DNA of 64,000 nucleotides from Modestobacter italicus. GTDB taxonomy: Bacteria; Actinomycetota; Actinomycetes; Mycobacteriales; Geodermatophilaceae. Made by a program: the position numbers and the translations under genes. Below are positions 18,144 to 27,141 of the stretch, piece after piece. Numbering within the stretch: position 1 is the first letter of the stretch; each line of letters starts with the position of its first letter. The stretch covers positions 1-64,000 of the forward strand of contig NZ_JABGCJ010000004.1 in NCBI RefSeq assembly GCF_019799965.1, read 5' to 3'. The notes beneath the pieces were generated by a model that was given only the letters and a program-made list of their open reading frames with translations, made no database searches and was not told where the DNA came from.

Positions 18144-18719
18144 TCAGGCCTCCTCGGTGAGCGCGGCGATCACCGATCGCAGGTCGTCCTGGCGCACCTC
18201 ACCGGTGTACACCGCCGCGACCCGGCTGTCCCGGTCCAGCACGATCGTCGAGGGGATGGCGTTGGCCGGGTAGTCGCGGAAGGCCAGCGCCACCTCACCG
18301 CGCGGGTCGTGGAGCGAGGGGAAGGTGATCGCCTTGCTGTCCAGGAAGGCCTGGGCCAGCTGCTCGCTGTCCTTGACGTTCAGGCCGAGGAACTGGACAC
18401 CGTCGTCCTGCACGTCGGCGTAGACCTCCTGGAACTCCGGCGACTCCACCCGGCAGGGCGCGCACCAGGAACCCCAGAAGTTCAGCACCGCCACGTTGCC
18501 GGCCAGCTCACCGGAGTCGTAGTCCCCACCGCCGAGCAGCGTGCCGGAGAACTGCGGCGCGCTCTCCCGCTCGGCCTCGGGGATCACCTCGCCGTCCGGG
18601 GTCGCCGCGACGAAGCGGAACTCGCCGCCGTTGTTCACGTCCACCGCGTCGCCGCCGGTGGAGCACCCGGTGACCAGCAGTGCCGCGGTGCCCAGCGCCG
18701 CGGCCAGCCGGCTACGCAC
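18144..18719 (-). CDS. TlpA/ResA-like thioredoxin lipoprotein
   Basis: 191 residues. A lipoprotein signal peptide with lipobox LVTGC near residue 20 anchors it outside the membrane. The thioredoxin fold shows VLNFWGSWCAPCRVE with the CxxC, and the cis-Pro segment AIPSTIVLD. It reduces apocytochrome c cysteines, taking electrons from CcdA. GTG 18719 places the signal peptide at the N-terminus and overlaps the phosphatase gene by 8 bases; the frame stays open upstream but in shadow sequence. Confidence 0.92.
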   Translation of the reverse strand: MRSRLAAALGTAALLVTGCSTGGDAVDVNNGGEFRFVAATPDGEVIPEAERESAPQFSGTLLGGGDYDSGELAGNVAVLNFWGSWCAPCRVESPEFQEVYADVQDDGVQFLGLNVKDSEQLAQAFLDSKAITFPSLHDPRGEVALAFRDYPANAIPSTIVLDRDSRVAAVYTGEVRQDDLRSVIAALTEEA

Positions 18720-19347
18720 CGGGCACCGCGTCGGGGTCGGTCGCGCCGGCCGGCTCCGCGTAGCCGATCCGCACCAGCCGGTCGCCGTCGTAGGTGAGCG
18801 AGGTGACGCTGGCCAGGCCGCACTCACGCCGGCGCGGGTCGTGCAGGTAGCGGCGGCCCTCCAGGTGCAGCCGCACCGTCCAGATCGGCAGCTGGTGGCT
18901 CACGCAGACGGCGGCGTGCCCGCGGGCGGCGTCCCGGGCGGTGGTGATCGCCCCGAGCATCCGGGCGGCGATCTCGCGGTACGGCTCGCCCCAGGACGGC
19001 GTCCACGGGTTGCGCAGCCGCCACCAGTTGGCCGGGTGGCGCAGCGCCCCGTCACCGACGCCGAAGGTCTTGCCCTCGAAGGAGTTGCCCGCCTCGATCA
19101 GCCGCTCGTCGGTGGCGATCTCCAGGCCCAGCGTGTCGGCGATCGGCCGCGCGGTCTGCTGGGCGCGCTCCAGCGGGCTGGCCACCAGGTGCGTGACGTC
19201 CCGGTCGGCGAACCAGGCGGCCGCGGTGCGGGCCATGCCCTCGCCGGCCTCGCTCAGCCGGTAGCCGGGCAGCCGGCCGTAGAGCACGCCGGCGGGGTTG
19301 TGCACCTCGCCGTGCCGCATCAGGTGGACGACGGTCGTCTCGGTCAC
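18712..19347 (-). CDS. Histidine phosphatase family protein (MSMEG_4193-like)
   Basis: 211 residues. The RHG catalytic motif is [15 protein letters not shown] near the N-terminus, followed by [15 protein letters not shown] and the second histidine in [10 protein letters not shown]. The fold covers phosphoglycerate mutases and broad phosphatases; an actual mutase is unlikely because a true gpmA lies at 43.4 kb. The same position between hemL and tlpA is, as I recall, occupied by Rv0525 in M. tuberculosis. GTG 19347 overlaps hemL by 4 bases. Confidence 0.88.
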   Translation of the reverse strand: MTETTVVHLMRHGEVHNPAGVLYGRLPGYRLSEAGEGMARTAAAWFADRDVTHLVASPLERAQQTARPIADTLGLEIATDERLIEAGNSFEGKTFGVGDGALRHPANWWRLRNPWTPSWGEPYREIAARMLGAITTARDAARGHAAVCVSHQLPIWTVRLHLEGRRYLHDPRRRECGLASVTSLTYDGDRLVRIGYAEPAGATDPDAVPGA

Positions 19348-20711
19348 GGCTGGAGCTCCTGGGCGTCGGTGGAGACCGGGGACGGCGCGGAGCCACCGGC
19401 GGCGGCCGCGGCGGCCTGTGCCGCGGCGGGCAGCGCGGCGAGCACGTGCTCCACCGCCTCGTCGTCCAGCGCGGCGCTGACGAACCACGCCTCGAACGCC
19501 GAGGGCGGCAGGTACACCCCACGGGCGAGCATGGCGTGGAAGAAGGCGGTGTGCGCCGCGACGTCCTGGGTGCGGGCGTCGGCGTAGTCGCGGACCTGCC
19601 GCTCGTCGGGCACGAAGAACACCGAGAACATCGACCCGGCCTGCTGCACCCGGTGCGGCACCCCGGCGGAGAACAGCGCCGCGCTGGCCGCACCGCGCAG
19701 CGTGGCGGCGACCTGGTCGCAGTGCGCGTAGACGTCCTCGGTGCACAACCGCAGGGTGGTCAGCCCGGCGGCGACGGCGACCGGGTTCCCGGCGAGCGTG
19801 CCTGCTTGGTAGACCGGGCCGGCCGGGGCCAGCTGGTCCATCACCTCGGCGCGGCCGCCGAAGGCCGCGGCCGGCATGCCACCGCCCATGACCTTGCCGA
19901 AGGTGAACAGGTCGGCGTCCACCGGGTCCAGGCCGTACCAGCCGGCGGCGGACACCCGGAAGCCGGTCATCACCTCGTCGACCAGCAGCAGCGCGCCGTG
20001 CGCGGCGGTGATCCGGCGGAGCTGGCCGTTGAAGCCGTCCAGCGGCGGGACGACGCCCATGTTGCCCGGCGCGGCCTCGGTGACCACGCAGGCGATCTGG
20101 TCACCGCGTTCGGCGAACACCGCCTCGACCGCGGCGACGTCGTTGTAGGGCAGCACGATCGTGTCCGCGGCCGCCCCGGTGGTGACGCCGGGGGTGTCCG
20201 GCAGCCCGAGCGTGGCCACACCCGACCCGGCCGAGGCCAGCAGCGCGTCGACGTGGCCGTGGTAGCAGCCGGCGAACTTCACGATCAGCGGACGCCCGGT
20301 GTACCCACGGGCCAGCCGCACCGCCGACAGGACCGCCTCGGTGCCGGAGTTGACCAGCCGGACCCGCTCGACCGGGGCCACCCGGCCGGCGATCTCCTCG
20401 GCCAGCTCGGCCTCGGCGGCGGTGGGCGTGCCGAAGGTGAACCCGTTGCGGGCCGCGGCGGTGACGGCGGCGACCACCTCGGGGTGCGCGTGGCCCAGGA
20501 TCATCGGTCCCCAGGAGGCGACCAGGTCCACGTAGCGGCGGCCGTCGGCGTCGGTCAGCCACGGGCCGGACCCCGAGGCCATGAACCGTGGGGTGCCCCC
20601 GACGGCGCGGAACGCCCGCACCGGCGAGTTGACCCCGCCCGGTGTCACCCGGCCGGCCCGTTCGAACAGCTCTGCCGACACCGGGGCCTCGTACGGGTAG
20701 GGCTCAGTCAC
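19344..20711 (-). CDS. hemL: Glutamate-1-semialdehyde 2,1-aminomutase
   Basis: 455 residues, PLP class III aminotransferase fold. It makes 5-aminolevulinate in the C5 heme pathway, using the product of HemA. Seen: [20 protein letters not shown] (substrate region), [45 protein letters not shown] and the PLP lysine in [21 protein letters not shown] 20711 overlaps the DUF3093-like gene as GTGA. The C-terminus carries about 25 extra Ala/Ser-rich residues. Confidence 0.95.
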   Translation of the reverse strand: MTEPYPYEAPVSAELFERAGRVTPGGVNSPVRAFRAVGGTPRFMASGSGPWLTDADGRRYVDLVASWGPMILGHAHPEVVAAVTAAARNGFTFGTPTAAEAELAEEIAGRVAPVERVRLVNSGTEAVLSAVRLARGYTGRPLIVKFAGCYHGHVDALLASAGSGVATLGLPDTPGVTTGAAADTIVLPYNDVAAVEAVFAERGDQIACVVTEAAPGNMGVVPPLDGFNGQLRRITAAHGALLLVDEVMTGFRVSAAGWYGLDPVDADLFTFGKVMGGGMPAAAFGGRAEVMDQLAPAGPVYQAGTLAGNPVAVAAGLTTLRLCTEDVYAHCDQVAATLRGAASAALFSAGVPHRVQQAGSMFSVFFVPDERQVRDYADARTQDVAAHTAFFHAMLARGVYLPPSAFEAWFVSAALDDEAVEHVLAALPAAAQAAAAAAGGSAPSPVSTDAQELQP

Positions 20712-21220
20712 GGTGCCACTCTCCCAGGCCTGCCTGTGTCCGCGCCGCCCGCGGGGTGGGCTGTGAGCAGCGCCTCGCTCAGCTGCGCCGGCGCCCGGGT
20801 CGGGACGAGCACCGTCGTCCCGTCGGTGCGCCGCAGCGGCAGCCCGGCGCGGCCCCGCGGCAGCGACCAGCCGCCGCCGAGCACGGGGGCACCGGCGTCC
20901 ACACCGGCCGCGCCGCCCCGGACCGCGCGCAGGTGCCCGGCGTCCACCTCGGTGAGCGGCAGCCGCTCCCGGCCGACGCGCAGGACCGCGTCGGGGCCGC
21001 GCCCCTCCACCCGGACGGTCCACGCCCGGCGGGCCGCCAGGCAGCCGGCGGCCACCAGGCCCAGCACGAGCACCACGAGGGCGCCGACCACCAGGGCCGG
21101 CACACCGAGGACGAGCACCCCCGCGGCCAGCACCGCGAGGACGGCCGCGGTCAGCCAGAACGGCCGCCACGAGCCCCCGGGCTCGGCGAAGCGCACGCCG
21201 CCCGGGAGCTCGTCGTCCAT
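20708..21220 (-). CDS. DUF3093-like membrane protein
   Basis: 170 residues. Two membrane helices (about residues 20-60) are followed by a soluble domain with [20 protein letters not shown] and [15 protein letters not shown], a layout similar to actinobacterial DUF3093 proteins. Function unknown. It lies between hemB and hemL with a 13-nt gap and a 4-base overlap, so it is cotranscribed with heme genes; a membrane protein occupies the same neighbourhood in mycobacteria (Rv0513 by memory). Confidence 0.65.
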   Translation of the reverse strand: MDDELPGGVRFAEPGGSWRPFWLTAAVLAVLAAGVLVLGVPALVVGALVVLVLGLVAAGCLAARRAWTVRVEGRGPDAVLRVGRERLPLTEVDAGHLRAVRGGAAGVDAGAPVLGGGWSLPRGRAGLPLRRTDGTTVLVPTRAPAQLSEALLTAHPAGGADTGRPGRVAP

Positions 21221-21233
21221 CAGCGGGAGCTGC

Positions 21234-22232
21234 TCAGCGCAGCCAGCGGGCGGCCTCGACCGCCCAGTAGGTGAGCACCGAGCCCGCGCCCGCCCGGCGG
21301 ATCGCGGTGAGCGTCTCGAGGATCGCCCGCTCCCGGTCGATCCAGCCGTTCGCCGCGGCCGCCTCCACCATCGCGTACTCGCCGCTGACCTGGTAGGCGC
21401 TGACCGGGACGTCGACGGCGTCGGCGACCCGGGCGACGATGTCCAGGTAGGGCCCGGCCGGCTTGACCATCACCGCGTCGGCGCCCTCGGCGAGGTCCTG
21501 GGCGACCTCGCGCAGCGCCTCGTCGGTGTTCGGCGGGTCCATCTGGTAGGTCGAGCGGTCACCGAACTGCGGCGCCCCCTCGGCCGCCTCGCGGAAGGGG
21601 CCGTAGAAGCCGGAGGCGTACTTGGCGGCGTAGGCCAGGATCGGCGTCTCGGTGAACGCGGCGCTGTCCAGCCCGGCACGGATCGCCGCCACCTGGCCGT
21701 CCATCATCCCGCTGGGGGCGATCACGTGCGCCCCGGCCTGGGCCTGGGCGATCGCCACGGCGGCGTAGCGGTCCAGCGTCGGGTCGTTGTCCACGACCCC
21801 CGCGGGGGTGACGACGCCGCAGTGCCCGTGATCGGTGTACTCGCACAGGCACAGGTCGGCCATCAGCACCAGCTCGTCGCCGAGGTCGGCGCGCAGCTGC
21901 TGCAGGGCGACGTTGACGATCCCGTCAGCGGCGTCGGCCTGCGAGCCGACGGCGTCCTTCTCCGCCGGGATGCCGAACAGCATCAGCCCGCTGATCCCCG
22001 CCTCGGCCGCCTCGGCGGCGGCCTTCCGCAGCGAGTCCAGGGTGTGCTGGACGACACCGGGCATCGAGGTGATCGGCACCGGCTCGGCGATGTCCTGCTT
22101 GACGAACACCGGCAGGACCAGGTCGGCCGGCGCGACCCGGGTCTGCGCCGTCCACCGGCGCATCGCCGAGGTCGACCGCAGCCGGCGGCCCCGGGCGAAG
22201 CCCGGGTTCGCCCCACCCTGGCCGGAGGTCAC
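21234..22232 (-). CDS. hemB: Delta-aminolevulinic acid dehydratase (porphobilinogen synthase)
   Basis: 332 residues. It condenses two ALA molecules to porphobilinogen. The zinc-type cysteine cluster LCLCEYTDHGHCGV is present, so this is a zinc-dependent enzyme. Active-site lysines are seen in YAAKYASGFYGPF and MVKPAGPYLD. GTG 22232 overlaps hemD as GTGA. Confidence 0.96.
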   Translation of the reverse strand: MTSGQGGANPGFARGRRLRSTSAMRRWTAQTRVAPADLVLPVFVKQDIAEPVPITSMPGVVQHTLDSLRKAAAEAAEAGISGLMLFGIPAEKDAVGSQADAADGIVNVALQQLRADLGDELVLMADLCLCEYTDHGHCGVVTPAGVVDNDPTLDRYAAVAIAQAQAGAHVIAPSGMMDGQVAAIRAGLDSAAFTETPILAYAAKYASGFYGPFREAAEGAPQFGDRSTYQMDPPNTDEALREVAQDLAEGADAVMVKPAGPYLDIVARVADAVDVPVSAYQVSGEYAMVEAAAANGWIDRERAILETLTAIRRAGAGSVLTYWAVEAARWLR

Positions 22233-23788
22233 TTGGACTCCCCGGCCTCCGCCTCGGCCCGCCGGGCCTGGGCGAACTCCGCCAGCGCGTCGACCAGCGG
22301 CCCGACGGCCGCCGTCTCCGGCTGGACGTCGACCCGCAGGCCGAACTCGGTGGCGCTGGCCGCGGTGGCCGGGCCGATCACCGAGACGACGGTGCGGGCG
22401 TGCGGCTTGCCGGCGATGCCGACCAGGTTGCGCACCGTGGAGGACGAGGTGAAGCAGACGGCGTCGAAGCCACCCCCCTTGATCGCCTCGCGCACCGCGG
22501 CCGGCGGCGGCGCCGCCCGGACGGTGCGGTAGGCGGTGACGTCGTCGATCTCCCAGCCGCGCTCCTTGAGGCCCGCGGCGAGGGTCTCGGTGGCGATGTC
22601 GGCGCGGGGCAGCAGCACCCGGTCGATCGGGTCGAACACGTCGTCGTAGGGCGGGAAGTCGGCCAGCAGGCCCTCGCTGGACTGCTCGCCGCTGGGCACC
22701 AGCTCGGGCACGATGCCGAACTCACGCACCGCGTCGGCGGTCTGCTGCCCGACGCAGGCGACCTTGACCCCGGCGAAGGCGCGCGCGTCCAGGCCGAGCT
22801 CGGTGAACTTCTCCCGCACCGCGCGGACGGCGTTGGTGGAGGTGAAGACGATCCAGCCGTAGCGACCGGTGACCAGGCCCTTCACGGCGCGGTCCATCTG
22901 GGCCGGGCTGCGCGGGGGCTCCACGGCGATGGTCGGCACCTCGACCGGCACGGCGCCGTAGGCGCGCAGCCGCTCGCTCATGTCGCCGGCCTGCTCCTTG
23001 GTGCGCGGAACCAGCACCCGCCAGCCGAACAGCGGCCGGCTCTCCCACCAGGAGAGCTTGGCGCGCTTGTCGACGGCCGAGCCCACGGTGACCACGACCG
23101 CCCCGCTCAGGGAGTCCAGCCCGGCGCTCTTCTCGGCGACCGCGGAGAGCTTGGCGGCGACGCTCTTCTGCGCCGTCCCGGTGCCCTCGGTGGTGACCAG
23201 CACCGGCGTGCTGCCGGACAGGCCACCCTCGATCAGGCCGGCCGCCGTGCCGGCCAGCTGCTCGGCGTCGGCCTGCAGCACCAGCGGGCTGCCGGTGCCG
23301 GTCGCGGCGGCGGCCAGCGCCGCCAGGTCGACGGCGGCGTCGACCGGGCGCAGGTCGGCGTGCACCGAACCGGCGCCCAGCGGCACCCCGGCGTAGGCCG
23401 GCACGGCGGTGCCGACGGCGACGCCGGGGACGACGTCGAACGGCACGCTGGTGCGGGTGACGGCCAGCGCCTCCTTCACCACGGCGTCGCTGGTGAAGGG
23501 GTCACCGGCGATCAGCCGGACGACGACGTTGCCGTTCTTGGCCGCGGCGACCGCACCCTTGGCGACGTCGGTCGGCTCGCCGCTGACGGTGGTCAGCTCC
23601 AGGTCCGGGTGGGCCTCCTGCAGCGCCTCGCGCACGGCGGCGGAGACGTCCGGGTCGGCCAGCACCGTGTCGGCGCCGGCGATCGCGGCGCTGGCCCGGG
23701 CGGTCAGCAGCTCCGGGTCACCGGGCCCGGCGCCGACGAAGACGACCGTGCCCTTCCCGTTGCCGTTCTGCTTGCGTGAGCGCGTCAT
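22229..23788 (-). CDS. hemD: Fused uroporphyrinogen-III methyltransferase-like / uroporphyrinogen-III synthase
   Basis: 519 residues. Residues about 12-240 have the SUMT (CobA) fold, beginning VVFVGAGPGDPELLTARA; residues about 260-510 are uroporphyrinogen-III synthase (HemD), with RVLVPRTKEQAG, WIVFTSTNAVRAV and VCFTSSSTVRNLVG. The fusion is common in actinobacteria. The methyltransferase half is divergent: the usual GGDP loop reads LIAGDPFTSD, and the region where AGIPLTHR is expected reads AGVPLGAGS. Methylation may therefore be lost, while the synthase half looks sound. ATG 23788 has AGGAGC as ribosome-binding site. Confidence 0.9.
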   Translation of the reverse strand: MTRSRKQNGNGKGTVVFVGAGPGDPELLTARASAAIAGADTVLADPDVSAAVREALQEAHPDLELTTVSGEPTDVAKGAVAAAKNGNVVVRLIAGDPFTSDAVVKEALAVTRTSVPFDVVPGVAVGTAVPAYAGVPLGAGSVHADLRPVDAAVDLAALAAAATGTGSPLVLQADAEQLAGTAAGLIEGGLSGSTPVLVTTEGTGTAQKSVAAKLSAVAEKSAGLDSLSGAVVVTVGSAVDKRAKLSWWESRPLFGWRVLVPRTKEQAGDMSERLRAYGAVPVEVPTIAVEPPRSPAQMDRAVKGLVTGRYGWIVFTSTNAVRAVREKFTELGLDARAFAGVKVACVGQQTADAVREFGIVPELVPSGEQSSEGLLADFPPYDDVFDPIDRVLLPRADIATETLAAGLKERGWEIDDVTAYRTVRAAPPPAAVREAIKGGGFDAVCFTSSSTVRNLVGIAGKPHARTVVSVIGPATAASATEFGLRVDVQPETAAVGPLVDALAEFAQARRAEAEAGESK

Positions 23789-23885
23789 CGCGTGCTCCTG
23801 TTCCTGCCCCGAGTGGGGGTCGCTGCGGGTGGTACGGGACGAGTGGGGCGGGCGGCGCACCGGGCGCCGGCCGCTGGGGGGGCGC

Positions 23886-23914
23886 TCATCGGCCCAACGG
23901 AGTTCATCGGCCCA
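23886..23914 (-). repeat. 18-bp-spaced duplication across the hemC stop codon
   Basis: TGGGCCGATGA occurs at 23914-23904 (the true hemC end, L-G-R-stop) and again at 23896-23886, exactly 18 nt later and in frame, so a second L-G-R-stop follows the first. Confidence 0.8.
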
Positions 23915-24842
23915 GCGCCATCAGGGTGGCGGCGCCGCGGTCGAGCAGCTCCTCGGCGAGCCGGCGGCCCAGCGCCTCGGCCTCGACGGCGGGCCCGGTG
24001 GCCGAGCCCCGGACGCCGTCGCTGCCGTCGATCGCGGTGACCGAGGCGCGCAGGTACAGCTCGGCGGTGCCGTCCTCGCCCTCGGCCAGCTCGGCGTGCG
24101 CGGCCACCGGAGCACTGCAGCCGGCCTCCAGCGCGGCGAGCACCGAACGCTCGGCGGCGACGCAGGCGCGCGCGGACGGGTCGTCGAGGGCGGCCAGCAG
24201 GTCCCGGACCCGGGCGTCGTCGGTGCGGCACTCGACGGCGAGCGCGCCCTGGGCGGGGGCCGGGAGCACCTGGATCGGGTCGAGCACCTCGGTGACCGCC
24301 GCCATCCGGTCCAGCCGGGCCAGCCCGGCCCGGGCCAGCACGACGGCGTCCAGCTCACCGGAGGTGACCTTGCCCATCCGGGTGTCCACGTTGCCGCGGA
24401 TCGGCACGACGTCCAGCCCGAGCCCGAGGGCCCGCAGCTGCGCCATCCGGCGCGGTGCGCCGGTGCCCACCCGGGAGCCGGGGGGCAGCTCGCCGAGGGT
24501 CAGGCCGTCGCGGGCCACCAGCACGTCGCGCGGGTCCTGCCGCGGCGGGACGGCGGCGATCGTGAGCCCCGGAGCGGCCGCGGTCGGGAGGTCCTTGAAG
24601 CTGTGCACGGCCAGGTCGACGGTGTGCGCGTTGAGCGCGTCGCGTAGGGCACTGACGAAGACGCCGGTGCCGCCGAGCTGGCTGATCGCCTCGGTCGAGC
24701 GGTCGCCGAAGGTGCTGACGTGCACCAGCTCCACGGACACGCCGCTGGCCGCGGTGAGCGCGTCGGCGACGTGCTGGGACTGGGTGAGCGCCAGCTGGCT
24801 GGCCCGGGTGCCCAGCCGCAACGGGGCCTGCGCGGCGGTCAC
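23904..24842 (-). CDS. hemC: Porphobilinogen deaminase (hydroxymethylbilane synthase)
   Basis: 312 residues. Four porphobilinogens are polymerised to hydroxymethylbilane. The dipyrromethane-cofactor cysteine is in LEAGCSAPVAAHAEL; other signatures are RLGTRASQLALTQSQ, HSFKDLPT, GTGAPRRMAQL and RGNVDTRMGK. GTG 24842 overlaps hemA (GTGA). A 115-nt gap separates it from hemD, the only sizeable break in the twelve-gene run; nothing but GC-rich spacer and the duplicated gene end is seen there. Confidence 0.95.
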   Translation of the reverse strand: MTAAQAPLRLGTRASQLALTQSQHVADALTAASGVSVELVHVSTFGDRSTEAISQLGGTGVFVSALRDALNAHTVDLAVHSFKDLPTAAAPGLTIAAVPPRQDPRDVLVARDGLTLGELPPGSRVGTGAPRRMAQLRALGLGLDVVPIRGNVDTRMGKVTSGELDAVVLARAGLARLDRMAAVTEVLDPIQVLPAPAQGALAVECRTDDARVRDLLAALDDPSARACVAAERSVLAALEAGCSAPVAAHAELAEGEDGTAELYLRASVTAIDGSDGVRGSATGPAVEAEALGRRLAEELLDRGAATLMALGR

Positions 24843-26245
24843 GTGGCACCGCCGGCGCGACCGTCGCGGGAGGCGTCGATCCGCGGGTCGAGCGCCGACA
24901 GCGGCGTACCGGCCGGCAGCTGCGGGTCGACGGTCACGGCGTCGGAGAGAGTGGCCCGGTCGCCGTCCAGGCCGAGGCCGAAGAGGGCGCGCAGGGCGTC
25001 GGCGTAGTCGGTGCCGCCGGGGGCAGCGGCCAGCTCCTTGACCCGCACGGTGGGCTCGTGCAGCAGCTTGTCCACCACCCGGCGCACGGTGCGGGCGATC
25101 TCGCTGCGGGCCTTGGCGTCCAGGTCCGGCAGCCGGGTGGACAGCCGCAGCAGCTCGGCGTCGACCACCTCGGCGGCCTGGCTGCGCAGCGCGGAGACGG
25201 TGGGGGCCACCGCGGCGGCCTGCCGCTCCGCCCGCAGCAGGGAGGTCTCCAGCTCGACCAGGGCGTGCGCGGCCGCGATGTCGTCGGCGGCCACCGAGCC
25301 CTCGACCGGCCGGCCGGGGTGCGCGGCGCGCTCACCCTGCAGCATCGCCAGGTCGACCACGTGCACGCCGGGCAGCGCGGCGACGCCCGGGTCGACGTCC
25401 CGGGGCAGCGCGAGGTCCACGATCGCCAGCGGCCGGCCGTCGCGGGCGGCCAGCGCGGCACTGACCACGTCGGTGCCGATGACCGTGCCGGTGGCGCCGG
25501 TGCAGGTGACCAGCACGTCGGCCGCGGCGAGCTCCCGCGGCAGCTGCTCCAGGTCGGCCTGCCGGCCGCCGATGGCCTCGGCGAGCCGGGCGGCGCTGGC
25601 CGGCGTCCGGCTGCTGACCGTGACCGCGGCACCACGCCGGGCCAGCGTGGTCGCGGCGAGCGCGCCCATCGACCCGGCGCCGACGACCAGCACGGGGCGG
25701 CCGGACAGCTCACCGAGTGTCTCGGTCACCCGGTCCAGTGCGACCGAGACCAGGGACGCCCCGGCCCGGTCGATGCCGGTCTCGGCGTGCACCCGCTTGC
25801 CGACCCGCAGCGCCCGCTGGGCGATCGGGTGCAGCTCGCGGCCGACCGTGCCCTCATCCTGGGCCAGCGCGTAGGCCGCCCGGAGCTGGCCGAGCACCTG
25901 GGTCTCGCCCACGACCATCGAGTCCAGGCCCGCGGCGACGGTGCACAGGTGCCCGATCGCCTGGTCCTCGTAGTAGACGGTGACGTACGGGGAGAGCTCC
26001 TCCACCGTGGCCCCGGCGTGCCGGGCGAGCACCCGGCTGACGTCGGTGACCCCGCCGTGGAAACGGTCGACCTCGGCGAAGACCTCGATGCGGTTGCAGG
26101 TGGCCAGCACGATGGCCTCGCTGACGTGGTCGCTGTCGACCAGCTCGTGCAGCGTCTTGACCTTGTCGTCACCGGTCATGCTCACCTGCTCGAGCAGGGA
26201 CACCGGTGCGGTCTGGTGGCTGATGCCGACGGCGAGCAGGCTCAT
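24839..26245 (-). CDS. hemA: Glutamyl-tRNA reductase
   Basis: 468 residues. It reduces glutamyl-tRNA to glutamate-1-semialdehyde, the first committed step of C5 heme synthesis. The catalytic Cys50 is in LATCNRIEV, next to GISHQTAPV at the N-terminus; VVGETQVLGQLRAAY and the NADPH-binding VLVVGAGSMGALAA follow, and a C-terminal helical dimerisation region ends the protein. ATG 26245 overlaps rex as ATGA, so hemA is translated from the Rex-controlled message. Confidence 0.96.
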   Translation of the reverse strand: MSLLAVGISHQTAPVSLLEQVSMTGDDKVKTLHELVDSDHVSEAIVLATCNRIEVFAEVDRFHGGVTDVSRVLARHAGATVEELSPYVTVYYEDQAIGHLCTVAAGLDSMVVGETQVLGQLRAAYALAQDEGTVGRELHPIAQRALRVGKRVHAETGIDRAGASLVSVALDRVTETLGELSGRPVLVVGAGSMGALAATTLARRGAAVTVSSRTPASAARLAEAIGGRQADLEQLPRELAAADVLVTCTGATGTVIGTDVVSAALAARDGRPLAIVDLALPRDVDPGVAALPGVHVVDLAMLQGERAAHPGRPVEGSVAADDIAAAHALVELETSLLRAERQAAAVAPTVSALRSQAAEVVDAELLRLSTRLPDLDAKARSEIARTVRRVVDKLLHEPTVRVKELAAAPGGTDYADALRALFGLGLDGDRATLSDAVTVDPQLPAGTPLSALDPRIDASRDGRAGGAT

Positions 26246-26934
26246 CGGACACCCCCCTGGGCAGTGGCCCGCACCGGGGCGAGCACCGGCGGGGCGCCGT
26301 CCCGCTGCTGGTCCAGGAACGCCAGCACCTGCAGCTCCACGGAGAGGTCCACCTTCCGGACGTCGACCCCGGCGGGGACCGACAACGCCACCGGCGCGAA
26401 GTTCAAGATGCTCCTCACCCCGGCCGCGACCAGGCGGTCACAGACCGTCTGGGCCACGTCGGCCGGTGTCGTGATGACCCCGATGGTCGCCTGCGTCTCG
26501 GCGACGAGGCCCTCCAGCTCGGCCACCGGGCGGACGGTCAGCCCGCCCACCTGGTGCCCGACCGTGGCCGGGTCGGTGTCGAGCAGGCCGACGAACTGGA
26601 AGCCACGGCTGGCGAACCCGCTGTAGTCGGCCAGCGCCGACCCCAGCCGGCCGATGCCGACCAGCACGCAGGCCCGGGAACGCTCCCCGCCGAGTGCCTC
26701 GGTCAGCCGGTCCCGCAGGCCCGCGACGGAGTACCCGACGCCGCGCACCCCGCACGGACCCAGGTAGGACAGGTCCTTGCGCAGGCCGGCGGGGTTCACC
26801 CCGGCCGCGGAGGCCAGCTCCCCGGAGGAGACGTGACTGCGACCGCCGTCGGCGAGGCCGGCCAGCACCCGCAGGTACACGGCCAGCCGGGCGACGGTGG
26901 CCTCCGGGATGATCCGGGGCCGCGACTCGGGCAC
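26242..26934 (-). CDS. rex: Redox-sensing transcriptional repressor Rex
   Basis: 230 residues. An N-terminal winged helix (SGELASAAGVNPAGLRKDLSYLG) is followed by a Rossmann domain with CVLVGIGRLGSALADY, which binds NAD(H), and a C-terminal swapped helix. Rex leaves DNA when NADH rises. GTG 26934 follows GGAG at 7 nt. It is the first gene of the hem/cytochrome c operon, and a Rex operator overlaps the predicted promoter 100 nt upstream, implying autoregulation together with control of hemACDBL. Confidence 0.94.
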   Translation of the reverse strand: MPESRPRIIPEATVARLAVYLRVLAGLADGGRSHVSSGELASAAGVNPAGLRKDLSYLGPCGVRGVGYSVAGLRDRLTEALGGERSRACVLVGIGRLGSALADYSGFASRGFQFVGLLDTDPATVGHQVGGLTVRPVAELEGLVAETQATIGVITTPADVAQTVCDRLVAAGVRSILNFAPVALSVPAGVDVRKVDLSVELQVLAFLDQQRDGAPPVLAPVRATAQGGVR

Positions 26935-27031
26935 GGGCAGACTCCACAGCGATCCGACCGCGACCGGCGGGAGCCGGGGACGATCGGGGGGACTTCAGGG
27001 CAGACGGGCGCGTCGGCGCCCGGCGAACGCC

Positions 27032-27060
27032 ACGGTAACCGCTTGTGAACGCCTGAACAA
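27032..27060 (-). promoter_or_regulatory. rex-hem operon promoter with overlapping Rex operator
   Basis: On the minus strand TTGTTCA-GGCG-TTCACAA (27060-27043) closely matches the Rex operator TTGTGAA-N4-TTCACAA; the right half is exact and the left has two mismatches. A -35-like TTGTTC (27060-27055) and a -10 TACCGT (27037-27032) are 17 bp apart, so bound Rex would cover the -35 and spacer. The leader to rex is about 90 nt. Confidence 0.75.
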
Positions 27061-27141
27061 AGTCGCCGACCGCGTCTGCGCAGGTCGCCGGGGTTGGTTG
27101 TGGTGAGGACCACCCCGCCCCGCACCCGTACGGGTGGCCGA

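Noticed and set aside
19446-22532. Plus-strand frame of more than 1000 codons opposite hemL, hemB and hemD
   Set aside because: Shadow of the three heme genes; no start signal and no recognisable domain.
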